Shown in pieces: positions 18,747-27,077 of a DNA stretch of 64,000 nucleotides (the first letter of the stretch is position 1; each line of letters begins with the position of its first letter). The notes below the pieces were generated by a model that saw nothing but the letters and a program-made list of their open reading frames with translations, did no database searches and was not told where the DNA came from. Origin of the DNA: an uncultured Clostridia bacterium (lineage in GTDB: Bacteria > Bacillota > Clostridia > Peptostreptococcales > Anaerovoracaceae). The position numbers were made by a program, and so were the translations under genes. The stretch is taken from contig CALIBC010000179.1 of the NCBI GenBank assembly GCA_938045615.1, forward strand, positions 124,001-188,000, given 5' to 3'.

Positions 18747-20980
18747 GCAGGATAGCGATTTACGGAAAAGGGGGCATAGGGAAATCCACAATAAGCGCCA
18801 ATTTATCGGCTGCCATGGCTGCGAGAGGACATAAAGTTTTACAGATAGGCTGTGATCCCAAGCATGATTCCACCAAACTGCTTTTGCATGGGAAAAAGTT
18901 GACTACGGCACTTGATTATATGAGAGTGACAGGTCCGATGCAGCAGGATATTGACGAAATCTTGGAGGAGGGGTATCTGGGTATAGGATGCATAGAGGCG
19001 GGAGGTCCCAACCCCGGAGTCGGATGCGCGGGAAGAGGGATCATAAGCACCTTTGAGCTTCTTGAACGATTCGGACTGCCCGAGAAATATGACACAGTCA
19101 TATATGATGTCCTTGGGGATGTCGTCTGTGGCGGTTTTGCCGTGCCCATAAGGCGAGAATACGCCGAGTTGATCTTTATAGTGACATCGGGCGAATTCAT
19201 GTCTTTGTATGCGGCGAACAACATACTTCGGGGAATCCGGAATTACGACGGCGAGAAAGGAAGAGTTGCAGGAATACTTTACAACAAGCGCAATGCAAAG
19301 GATGAAGAAAAGCGTGTGAAGAAATTCGCCCAAGCCGTTGGTCTTAAGGTGGTGGCTACGATACCCGGATCGGATGTTTTTGCTAAAGCCGAAGCCGCCG
19401 GTGTAACGGCATTTGAAATGGCGGAAAGCGAAGAGATAATGAACATCTTTAAAAATATAGCATGCGGCATAGATCACGGTATAGAATCCTACAAGGCCTT
19501 TCCGATGACGGATGAAGAACTCGAAAAATGTATTACAAATGCGGAGTTTACGGGAAGGATCACCAATATCACAGGATCTGAAGTTGCTGCACTTGGTAAG
19601 AAGCCACGCAATACCGCAATTCGTAACGATGACGTCGGAGACGGAGAATCCAAAGGCTTGGCAGACGATACGCAGACGTACTATTATTCCAAGAGTATAA
19701 AGAACGGCGAGCCGCTTCATGGTTGCGCTTTCAACGGGGCAATGTCGACCTGCGTCCACGTAAGAGGTGCGGTTATTTTTGCCCACGCCCCCAAAAGCTG
19801 CGCCTACATATCCTATCAGACCATAAGTTCGAGCGGAAGGCGAAGACTTTTTGAAAAAGGCACGTTGCTGCCCGTATCATTATCGCCCGACATAGTGTGT
19901 ACCGATATGGGCGAGACGGAGATCGTGTTTGGCGGTATGGAAAGACTGCAGGAGAAGATAGAGCAGCTTAAAGAGAAAAAGCCCGAAGCTATAGTTACAA
20001 TAAGCGCCTGCCCTGCGGGGATAACAGGCGATGACATAAGCAAAATGGAGGCTCTGTCCGATGAGAACACGCAGATAATATCACTGAAAACAGACGGAAA
20101 TATGGCGGGGGACTATCTGCAGGGAATGCTCATGGCGTATACGACAATGGCACGGGCATTTGTTCGTCGCGATGTTGAACCGGATTACGGATATGTGAAC
20201 ATCATTGCGGAAAAAATAGTGCTGACCAATACAGAAGAAAACTTCAGAACCATAGAGACGTATTTAAAAAGTATGGGGCTTAAGGTGAACTGCAGATTTC
20301 TCTACGATACAAATACGCAGGAACTGCGAAATTTAAAAAGAGGTGGCATCAATCTCCCGGCATACGACGATTATGCGTCTGAAATACTGGGGAATTTTCT
20401 GGAAGATGAATTTGGGATGAAGATGTTTGAAAAACCTTTTCCCGTCGGATTTGACGCTACGTGTGACTGGCTGAAGACGTTGGGCAAATCACTGGACAAA
20501 GAAGAAACCGTCGAAAGGATAATATCGACAGAAAGCCAAAAATACAGAAGTGAGATAGAAAAACTTGCGCCTAAACTCAAAGGCAAGAAATTGATGCTCA
20601 TAACATACAACCATGAAATGGACTGGATATTAAGAACCGCAACAGACGTAGGAATGGAAATCGTCAAAATCGGTATATTGAATTTTTCTCAGGACGAAGG
20701 ATTCAGAACAAATATGGAGATTGGATGTCCGGTGGAAGAGAACTACGATAAGGAAAAAAGGGCAAGTGATATTGAAAAATACAGCCCTGATGTTCTTTTG
20801 AGTAATTATGCTTCATCCGTTGCGGATAAAGTTGCGGTATCGGATACGATTCCGATGTGTCCGTATGTGGGCTTCGGTTCGGGAATTGAGATGGTAAAAA
20901 GATGGGCTGAACTTCTGAAACTTAACAGAAAGGGAGACTGGAGCGATGATGTGGCCTTATTTGACAAGTATTACTCCTGA
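18743..20980 (+). CDS. NifH-like / NifD-like nitrogenase-family fusion protein
   Basis: 745 aa from ATG 18743 (overlaps the nuclease stop by 4 bp). Residues 1-265 are a NifH/BchL-type iron protein: P-loop GKGGIGKST (8-16), CDPKHDST, and both cluster Cys, C95 in GVGCAGRG and C129 in DVVCGGF. After a ~45-residue linker, residues ~311-745 are a NifD-type component-1 domain with three P-cluster-type Cys: C328 (LHGCAFNGA), C353 (PKSCAY) and C423 (ISACPAGITGDDI). The segment matching the FeMo-co Cys ligand of NifD appears as NLPAYDDYAS, so that ligand is missing. It is therefore a nitrogenase-like reductase, not a nitrogenase. Substrate unknown. Fusion of reductase and alpha subunit in one chain is unusual. 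Confidence 0.85.
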   Translation: MSRIAIYGKGGIGKSTISANLSAAMAARGHKVLQIGCDPKHDSTKLLLHGKKLTTALDYMRVTGPMQQDIDEILEEGYLGIGCIEAGGPNPGVGCAGRGIISTFELLERFGLPEKYDTVIYDVLGDVVCGGFAVPIRREYAELIFIVTSGEFMSLYAANNILRGIRNYDGEKGRVAGILYNKRNAKDEEKRVKKFAQAVGLKVVATIPGSDVFAKAEAAGVTAFEMAESEEIMNIFKNIACGIDHGIESYKAFPMTDEELEKCITNAEFTGRITNITGSEVAALGKKPRNTAIRNDDVGDGESKGLADDTQTYYYSKSIKNGEPLHGCAFNGAMSTCVHVRGAVIFAHAPKSCAYISYQTISSSGRRRLFEKGTLLPVSLSPDIVCTDMGETEIVFGGMERLQEKIEQLKEKKPEAIVTISACPAGITGDDISKMEALSDENTQIISLKTDGNMAGDYLQGMLMAYTTMARAFVRRDVEPDYGYVNIIAEKIVLTNTEENFRTIETYLKSMGLKVNCRFLYDTNTQELRNLKRGGINLPAYDDYASEILGNFLEDEFGMKMFEKPFPVGFDATCDWLKTLGKSLDKEETVERIISTESQKYRSEIEKLAPKLKGKKLMLITYNHEMDWILRTATDVGMEIVKIGILNFSQDEGFRTNMEIGCPVEENYDKEKRASDIEKYSPDVLLSNYASSVADKVAVSDTIPMCPYVGFGSGIEMVKRWAELLKLNRKGDWSDDVALFDKYYS

Positions 20981-22337
20981 CAGCTTGAGTGGACTGATCT
21001 TCGGGCTTGAGGGGGTCAAAGACGGAGTGGTTTTGCTGAATGGATCGTCAGGATGCAAATTCTATCATTCCGCCACATCGGACAATCAGTTTATACGGCA
21101 GCTTGAATTTGACCCCCTGAATTACCCTGAAAAGTGGTATTTCGGGCAACCAAGGGTACCGTGTACTTCGCTCGATAACGGCGATTACGTATACGGCACT
21201 GAGGAAAAACTCAGAGAAGCATTGATTTTTCTGAGAGAGAACATTGAGTTTGAGATTCTGTTTGTCGTAAATTCTCCGGGAGCGGCTTTGATAGGTGATG
21301 ACATCGCAAAGATCGCAGAGGCGGAAATCACCGAAAAACCCGTATTGACCTATGAAACTCCGGGGATTTCGGAAAACATATGCGCAGGATATGAAAGAGG
21401 CGCGGTCAAGCTACTCGAAAATATCATGGAAGACGGAAGCGAAAATTCTTCGAACGGCCGAAAACGAACGACTTTGGAAACGGCGGCAGACACATGTGGC
21501 GAAAACATCGCAGGCAGTATAGAAACCGGCGGCAATACCGCTAGCGTAAAACCCGTTGTGAATGTACTCGGATTGAATCTGTTCAGACGCCACATTTTTG
21601 GCGATGCTTTGGAGATTCGGCGTTTTCTTGGGATGATCGGGGCAGAACCGGGATGCTTTCTTTTAGCGGGCTGCAGTTTACGCGAAATAAAAGAAATGGG
21701 AGGAGCGGATTTAAACCTGGTTCTTTTCCCTGAATTCGGGCTTTCGCTTGCCAAGGCATTGAAAGAGAAATGCGGAACGGATTATTTCGTATGTGAAACT
21801 CCGCCGATAGGTTTCAAAGCCACGGAAAAACTCGCAAAAGAGCTTTGCACAGTATTAAAGACCTCGCCGGAGCGTCTCATCCTGGAGAGCGAGAAAATGC
21901 GCGCGAGGTGTTATCCTTTTATATCAAGGCTCAATTCTCTGACAGGGATGCCGAAAGGGCGGCCTTTTGCAGTTGAGGGTCACTGGAGCGAGGCGATGGG
22001 ATATGTACGGTTTTTTATAGAATATTTCGCTATGACGGCGGACAGTATTTCTATTTTAGATGCGGAATGTGATTACAGCAAAAAAGCTTTTATTAGTATG
22101 CTCAAGGAATACGGAATGGAAGATGCTTTGGAAAGAGATATAATGCGTACGCAGGCGGATATGGTTTTTGCAAGCGGAAATACCGTTGCAGCGCTCAAGC
22201 TTCAGCGAAAGGAGTTCGCAGGCGTAGACATAAGCCTGCCCACGTTGGGATATATCGACGTGGTACCTAAAACTTATCTGGGCATAAGCGGGGCGGCTCT
22301 TCTGTCGGAATTGATAATAAACGGGTCGGTATACTGA
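20946..22337 (+). CDS. NifK/NifN-like component 1 subunit
   Basis: 463-aa partner of the preceding fusion, starting inside its last 35 bp. The fold of nitrogenase component 1 is suggested by SLSGLIFGLEGVKDGVVLLNG, then GSSGCKFYHS with the only clear P-cluster-type Cys (C37), and SPGAALIGDDIAKIAEA, where NifK normally has a Cys before GDD. The early Cys of NifK is also absent (ITPDSLSG here). A region rich in Gly/Ser/Thr near residues 155-190 is probably an insertion loop. With the upstream gene it would form an (alpha beta)-type catalytic component. It overlaps the GDPD start by one base. Confidence 0.8.
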   Translation: MMWPYLTSITPDSLSGLIFGLEGVKDGVVLLNGSSGCKFYHSATSDNQFIRQLEFDPLNYPEKWYFGQPRVPCTSLDNGDYVYGTEEKLREALIFLRENIEFEILFVVNSPGAALIGDDIAKIAEAEITEKPVLTYETPGISENICAGYERGAVKLLENIMEDGSENSSNGRKRTTLETAADTCGENIAGSIETGGNTASVKPVVNVLGLNLFRRHIFGDALEIRRFLGMIGAEPGCFLLAGCSLREIKEMGGADLNLVLFPEFGLSLAKALKEKCGTDYFVCETPPIGFKATEKLAKELCTVLKTSPERLILESEKMRARCYPFISRLNSLTGMPKGRPFAVEGHWSEAMGYVRFFIEYFAMTADSISILDAECDYSKKAFISMLKEYGMEDALERDIMRTQADMVFASGNTVAALKLQRKEFAGVDISLPTLGYIDVVPKTYLGISGAALLSELIINGSVY

Positions 22338-24115
22338 TGCGCATGGATAAAAACGGATTGTTTCAATACAGAAGCGGGATCGTAACGATCCTTATATATA
22401 GGATATTCACAAAATTATTGCTCGTGCTGATCTATTTTTTGATGCGTCGTATTGCAGGACTGCTCCTTTGGGGTGCGGGCAGACCCGCATTTACCAGCGG
22501 TGACATCCCATTTTTTTTGAGAAGCTGGCAAGGATGGTGTCTGGCTTTGGTCGGAATTGCGACGCTTGCATTTTATATAAGTATGGATATCAATATAACC
22601 ATAATAATGTGTGACAACGTGCTGTACCGAAGGGGAAAGCGCTTCTTGGCGATGATAAAAGAAGCGGTTTTGGGTATTGGAAATCTCTTTTCTTTTTCAG
22701 GGTTGTTGGCGGTTTTGTACGTATCGTTCATAATACCGATTTTTGGAGTTGCGACAGGGATTTCACCGACCGGGAATTTCAGGATTCCCGATTTTATAAT
22801 GTCGTTTATAAGGCAACATTTCTGGATGAAGACCGGATATCGGATGATTCTGTTCCTGCTGGTGGTGCTTGGGTGTTTGTTCGGACTTACGTTCATAATA
22901 ATGGTAACGGATAACATAAAGGCGCGTGCAGCGATGAGCATGTCCTGTAAATTTGTCGCCGGGCAGTGGAGGAATATACTCAAAGGCCTGATTCCCCCTC
23001 TTCTGAAAATACTTATGGCAGCGGTTCTGTGTATCGGCATTCCGGCGGTGACTGCATTTTTTTTCATAGAAGAGTATGTAACGGGTAAAACCGAAAAGAG
23101 ATTTGGCTATATCCTGTGCATCTTCTTGATTTTGGCGGCGATTACATTTATTCGGGCTATACTGGGCGTTGTTGTGACCATGAAGCTTACGATGCTTTAT
23201 AAGAGTCTTGGAGGCAAAAAGCAACAACCACTGCCACCGGTTAGGAGGTTCGGGAAGAAAATCCCTGCGATCATATTCTGTGCGGCGTTAATCATAGCGG
23301 TGTCTGCAAGTGCTATGGGTGCTATGGAATTTGACTATTTTTTTCCGTTAAAGAGCAGAACGCATATAATAGGGCACAGAGGTGCAGGTTTTGCTTCAAG
23401 TGAAAATACCGTTGAATCCATAGTTACCGCTGAAAAGAAGGGGCTGTTTGCTTCGGAGATAGATGTTCAAAGAACAAAGGACGGAAAGTATATAATAAAC
23501 CACGACGATGATTTTAAGAGAACGTGTGGGGTAGACCAAACCCCCGGAGAGATGACTTTTGATCAAATCGCAAGACTTAGGGTGAAAAATGTTCTCAATA
23601 CCAAAGCCCCGGGGCAGCATGTGGCCACAATTGAGGAAATGCTTGACGCTGCAAAAGGCAAGCTAAATCTATACGTGGAGCTTAAGGGAAAAACCGCAGA
23701 TAGAAAAATGGCGGACGATCTGTATGAACTTGTAAAGAGGAGAGAGGCTCTTAGACATACCACTTTCATATGCCTGAAATATGATCTGATCGAGTATCTT
23801 GAAAAAAAACATCCCGATGCCGAAACGGGATATATATGCTTTTATTCGTTTGGCGATCTGGAGAAGATGAGCTGCGACTCTTTACTGCTGGAAATGGAAA
23901 CGGCGACGCAAGTCAATGTGGACAGGATACACAGGGCAAATAAAAAAGTGGTGGTGTGGACAGTGAATGCGGTCGGTAGCATAAACAGCTTTCTTTTGAG
24001 CGCTGTCGATGCCATGATAACGGATGAAGTTGAAAATGCAATATCAATTAAAAAATTCCTGTACTCAAGAGGGGACCTTCTCAGGATTCTGGATGCAATT
24101 TGGATAGAGACATGA
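22337..24115 (+). CDS. Membrane glycerophosphodiester phosphodiesterase
   Basis: 592 aa. The first ~330 residues hold six or more hydrophobic segments (a membrane domain typical of clostridial GDPD proteins). The C-terminal catalytic domain faces outward in such proteins: HIIGHRGAGFASSENTVES with the catalytic His near residue 340, then SEIDVQRTKDGKYIINHDDDFKRT with the Glu/Asp metal ligands and second His. A late VVVWTVNAVGS and AMITDEVENA match the family end. It would hydrolyse glycerophosphodiesters or lipoteichoic-type polymers. ATG 22337 shares a base with the upstream stop; ATG 22343 is an alternative. Last gene of the nuclease-Nif-like set. Confidence 0.9.
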   Translation: MRMDKNGLFQYRSGIVTILIYRIFTKLLLVLIYFLMRRIAGLLLWGAGRPAFTSGDIPFFLRSWQGWCLALVGIATLAFYISMDINITIIMCDNVLYRRGKRFLAMIKEAVLGIGNLFSFSGLLAVLYVSFIIPIFGVATGISPTGNFRIPDFIMSFIRQHFWMKTGYRMILFLLVVLGCLFGLTFIIMVTDNIKARAAMSMSCKFVAGQWRNILKGLIPPLLKILMAAVLCIGIPAVTAFFFIEEYVTGKTEKRFGYILCIFLILAAITFIRAILGVVVTMKLTMLYKSLGGKKQQPLPPVRRFGKKIPAIIFCAALIIAVSASAMGAMEFDYFFPLKSRTHIIGHRGAGFASSENTVESIVTAEKKGLFASEIDVQRTKDGKYIINHDDDFKRTCGVDQTPGEMTFDQIARLRVKNVLNTKAPGQHVATIEEMLDAAKGKLNLYVELKGKTADRKMADDLYELVKRREALRHTTFICLKYDLIEYLEKKHPDAETGYICFYSFGDLEKMSCDSLLLEMETATQVNVDRIHRANKKVVVWTVNAVGSINSFLLSAVDAMITDEVENAISIKKFLYSRGDLLRILDAIWIET

Positions 24116-24182
24116 CGGATTACATTTCTTGGCTTGTTTTCTACCGCAAGCACCCGCATTTTTACATTGCGCAAATTGAATA

Positions 24183-24211
24183 TTGACTTCCCCATATAGC
24201 GGTGAGATATT
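24183..24211 (+). promoter_or_regulatory. Promoter for the 24365 gene
   Basis: TTGACT (24183-24188), 17-bp spacer, GATATT (24206-24211). It would give a leader of about 145 nt before the next coding region. Confidence 0.5.
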
Positions 24212-24235
24212 TTTTTCAAAAGAGGATCGGGAAAA

Positions 24236-24290
24236 GCAGGTCATTTCACTTGAACCCCAAAAGTGAAAACCAACCGGCGCGGGAACCTGC
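24236..24290 (+). other. Structured leader upstream of the 24365 gene
   Basis: GCAGGT (24236-24241) can pair with ACCTGC (24285-24290), enclosing an 8-bp stem TTTCACTT (24244-24251) / AAGTGAAA (24261-24268) and a GC-rich single-stranded stretch. It does not match any riboswitch consensus I can recall. Confidence 0.4.
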
Positions 24291-24364
24291 CGAATAGCCA
24301 CCGCAAATCTGAAAGCAATGCGTCTTTAAAAGGACGAAAAAGTGTGTAGAAGGAGGAAGTTTCA

Positions 24365-24769
24365 ATGAGCAGAGAATGGCAACAGACGAGATTTAAAGAA
24401 TTTGTCATGCCCGATGCCGTATATTATCAGAGCATATGGGCTGTGCGCGACCTGCAGAGGATGAAGAACAGGTTGAATGAGATCGAGCACGATGCCACGC
24501 GCGTGTATAGCGGGAGCATGATTTGCGAAAAGAAAAAGGATTTTTCCGAAATAAGACCCACAGAAAAGAATGCGTTGGAAAAAATCCTGCTTGAAACAAG
24601 GGTCAAGGCAATACAGAGGGCACTCAATCAGGTTCCCGAGGCTTACAGAGCATGTGTTCTGAACAATGTGGCATTCAAGCGCGAAAGTTATGGATATAAC
24701 CCCAAACTTTGGAAGATCTGGAAACAACGTTTTCTCTATAATGTGGCCAAAAATTTATCTCTCATGTAG
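24365..24769 (+). CDS. Conserved-looking hypothetical protein, 134 aa
   Basis: I do not recognise the family. The ATG follows AAGGAGGAAG, so translation is well supported. The product is predicted all-helical, basic, with aromatic-rich ends (EWQQTRFKEF..MPDAVYYQSIWAVRDL at the N-terminus, YGYNPKLWKIWKQRFLYNVAKN at the C-terminus). The C-terminal part, VPEAYRACVLNNVAFKRES followed by a basic helix, is loosely like a helix-turn-helix, so a small DNA-binding role is possible but unproven. It stands alone, with its own promoter and a strong hairpin terminator downstream. Confidence 0.65.
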   Translation: MSREWQQTRFKEFVMPDAVYYQSIWAVRDLQRMKNRLNEIEHDATRVYSGSMICEKKKDFSEIRPTEKNALEKILLETRVKAIQRALNQVPEAYRACVLNNVAFKRESYGYNPKLWKIWKQRFLYNVAKNLSLM

Positions 24770-24805
24770 TGCGGTGGAGGCGCGGGCATGAGTGCGTAAT
24801 CAAAT

Positions 24806-24899
24806 AAGAGACCCGGATACCCCGCATATGAGTGGCGGAGGCGGTGGCAAAACGGCTTGCCCGGGTCTCTTTGACGTTCAAGTCCGGGCAAGCCGTTTT
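24806..24899 (+). terminator. Intrinsic terminator with a competing hairpin
   Basis: Strong stem: 16 exact bp between 24849-24864 (AAAACGGCTTGCCCGG) and 24884-24899, ending TTTTA; it can act in both directions. An alternative exact 11-bp stem pairs 24806-24816 (AAGAGACCCGG) with 24861-24871. The two share bases 24861-24864 and are mutually exclusive. Confidence 0.7.
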
Positions 24900-25047
24900 A
24901 TAGCAATGTGCAAGTCTCTTTGGGAATGCGCTCAAGATTAAGATTTTTTTAAGACTTATTTTATTGACAAAAATATTTCCCGTATGGTAGGCTTCTTGTA
25001 TAGTTTTAGAGAAACACAGTAACGTGATGAATAAAGGGGGCATTTAT

Positions 25048-25824
25048 TTGAAAGGACTGAAGAAAAGGACGGTTTTTCTGATCGCTGTATTGTCCGCTGG
25101 CATTATAGCTGCGGGAGGCATTGCAGTCTATCGCTACCACAAAGTCAACGGATACGGCAAGTCCTTCTACAGCGAGAGCGACAGCAAACTTGAAAAGGAA
25201 ATAAAACTTTTCATAGGGAGTCGGGATCTCGCCAAAGAGATGGGATATTACAGCATATATCCGTATTACTATCAGAAAGTCAAATCGATGGAAATCGAGG
25301 GGGAAGCGGAAATAAAAGCCATTAAACTTTCAGAAAAAGACATAATAGATAAAAATGCCCTGTATAAACAGGCTGTTTCCGAAGGTTACAGGGTTTCCGA
25401 CACGCAGCTCAAGACCTTAACCGCAAATAAAATAGAACAAATCAAAAAGCTCAAGAACTACCCTAAAATCAAAGCTTGCTATGAAGCGGAAGATACCACG
25501 TTGGAAAAACAATTCAACCGTAACAGACGGTATAACAGGATATATTTCACGCTGGAAAAATGGTACAATTCAAAGAATGAGGGGTTGAATGAGGCTAGGA
25601 TGAGTATACCTCAGGATTTTAGAAACAACCTAAGCCCTCGTCAGAGCATGCTAGAGGAAAAAATAATTTCAAAGTTCAAAAGTACGAGTGATTATGTCAA
25701 ATTGAAACGTGCACTCAAGTATTGTCGAACGAGTTTCAAAAAATACGGTTCAAACGCATACGGTGCAAAACATTACGCCAAGAGGACAAACGTTTACAAG
25801 GAGTTGTCTTACTGGAATCGGTAG
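25048..25824 (+). CDS. Membrane-anchored extracytoplasmic protein of unknown function
   Basis: TTG 25048 is preferred because AAAGGGGG lies just upstream, giving 258 aa; ATG 25027 and GTG 25024 are in-frame alternatives without a ribosome binding site. A basic N-terminus (KGLKKR) precedes one hydrophobic segment (about residues 8-27), then a Lys/Tyr-rich helical domain outside the membrane. The part KNALYKQAVSEGYRVSDTQLKTL resembles the N-terminal helical region of SurA/PrsA-like chaperones, but no parvulin domain follows. No conserved catalytic motif is visible. Preceded by a terminator and followed by a convergent gene pair, so it is transcribed alone. Confidence 0.6.
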   Translation: MKGLKKRTVFLIAVLSAGIIAAGGIAVYRYHKVNGYGKSFYSESDSKLEKEIKLFIGSRDLAKEMGYYSIYPYYYQKVKSMEIEGEAEIKAIKLSEKDIIDKNALYKQAVSEGYRVSDTQLKTLTANKIEQIKKLKNYPKIKACYEAEDTTLEKQFNRNRRYNRIYFTLEKWYNSKNEGLNEARMSIPQDFRNNLSPRQSMLEEKIISKFKSTSDYVKLKRALKYCRTSFKKYGSNAYGAKHYAKRTNVYKELSYWNR

Positions 25825-25869
25825 CGCAAGCGGGCGTAAAGGTTGAACCCAAAATATGGAAAAACATAA

Positions 25870-25913
25870 GGGAAGAGCGGATTGCGCAAAAACATATGCG
25901 TTTAACTCTTCCC
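25870..25913. terminator. Possible terminator between convergent genes
   Basis: GGGAAGAG (25870-25877) can pair with CTCTTCCC (25906-25913), followed by ATTTTG. The loop is long (28 nt), so this is a weak call. Confidence 0.35.
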
Positions 25914-25982
25914 ATTTTGTTGCGTATTATGCTGCTGTCACAAATACGTACGGGGTAAACCGCAAAGATCCGTTCACCCTTT

Positions 25983-27077
25983 TTAAACGTTGAACAGAAA
26001 AGTTATTATATCGCCGTCTTGGACTATGTATTCTTTGCCTTCCGAGCGCAAAAGTCCCTTCTCTTTGGCAGTGCCCATGCTACCGCCGCATTTGTTCATA
26101 AGAATTTCATAACTTATGGTTTCGGCTCTGATAAAGCCTCTCTCAAAATCAGTGTGGATTTTACCGGCAGCTTGTGGGGCTTTGGTTCCGGAGGTTATCG
26201 TCCATGCCCTAGTTTCATCTTCGCCCGTTGTAAGGAAGCTGATCAAATTAAGTAGCCCGTATGATGCTTTGATAAGTTTGTCGAGTCCCGATTCGGATAT
26301 GCCAAGTTCATCGAGAAACATCTTCTTTTCATGATCCTCAAGTTCTGAGATCTCCTGCTCTATCTCTGCGCAGATTACTGCCACCGTCGCATTCTCACTC
26401 TCCGCAAATCTTCTTACCGCCTCTACCCATTTGTTTTCGGAGGCACCCGCATCGTCTTCGGAAACGTTTGCGACGTAGATTATCGGTTTATATGACAGCA
26501 GATTCAATGATTCCATGAACAAAGCCTCATCCTTGTCGAGCTGCATGGCTCTTGCCGATGTTCCGGTAGCAAGGAAATCATAGATTTTTTTGAGCAAATC
26601 AAGTTCAGCTGATATATGCTTGTCGCTCTTTGCGAGTTTACCTGCTTTTGCAATCCGACGTTCAAGTATCTCCATGTCGGAAAGTATGAGTTCCGTATTG
26701 ATGACGGATATATCCTCTATAGGGTCTATTTTACCGGAAACGTGCACGATGTTGTCGTTTTCAAAACATCTCACAACGTGTACGATGGCTGCGACTTCAC
26801 GGATATGCCCCAAAAATTTATTGCCGAGACCTTCCCCTTTTGAGGCACCCTTGACAAGCCCGGCTATATCGCAAAATTCAATGGTGGTGTACACGGTCTT
26901 TTTTGAGTGATTCAAGTTGGTAAGTTTCTTTACGCGCTCATCGGGAACCGTTACGACCCCGACGTTGGGTTCAATGGTGCAGAAAGGATAATTTGCGGCT
27001 TCGGCTCCCGCATTTGTTATTGCGTTAAACAGTGTGCTTTTTCCTACATTTGGAAGTCCTACGATACCTAATTTCAT
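25983..27077 (-). CDS. ychF: Obg-like ATPase YchF
   Basis: P-loop NTPase of the OBG group that prefers ATP and associates with ribosomes; linked to stress and redox responses. It is 364 aa, standard. Motifs: G1 GLPNVGKST (residues 6-14), G3 DIAGLVKGASKGEGLGNKFL (about 69-88), NVSEDD in place of the NKxD that gives GTP specificity, and a C-terminal TGS domain (WTITSGTKAPQAAGKIHTDFERGFI, near 300). The gene overlaps lgt by 4 bp (ATGA) and is the second gene of that pair. Confidence 0.97.
   Translation of the reverse strand: MKLGIVGLPNVGKSTLFNAITNAGAEAANYPFCTIEPNVGVVTVPDERVKKLTNLNHSKKTVYTTIEFCDIAGLVKGASKGEGLGNKFLGHIREVAAIVHVVRCFENDNIVHVSGKIDPIEDISVINTELILSDMEILERRIAKAGKLAKSDKHISAELDLLKKIYDFLATGTSARAMQLDKDEALFMESLNLLSYKPIIYVANVSEDDAGASENKWVEAVRRFAESENATVAVICAEIEQEISELEDHEKKMFLDELGISESGLDKLIKASYGLLNLISFLTTGEDETRAWTITSGTKAPQAAGKIHTDFERGFIRAETISYEILMNKCGGSMGTAKEKGLLRSEGKEYIVQDGDIITFLFNV

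Noticed and set aside
18839..19786. 315-aa open frame on the - strand inside the NifH-like region
   Set aside because: Antisense to conserved P-loop and cluster motifs; no plausible product.
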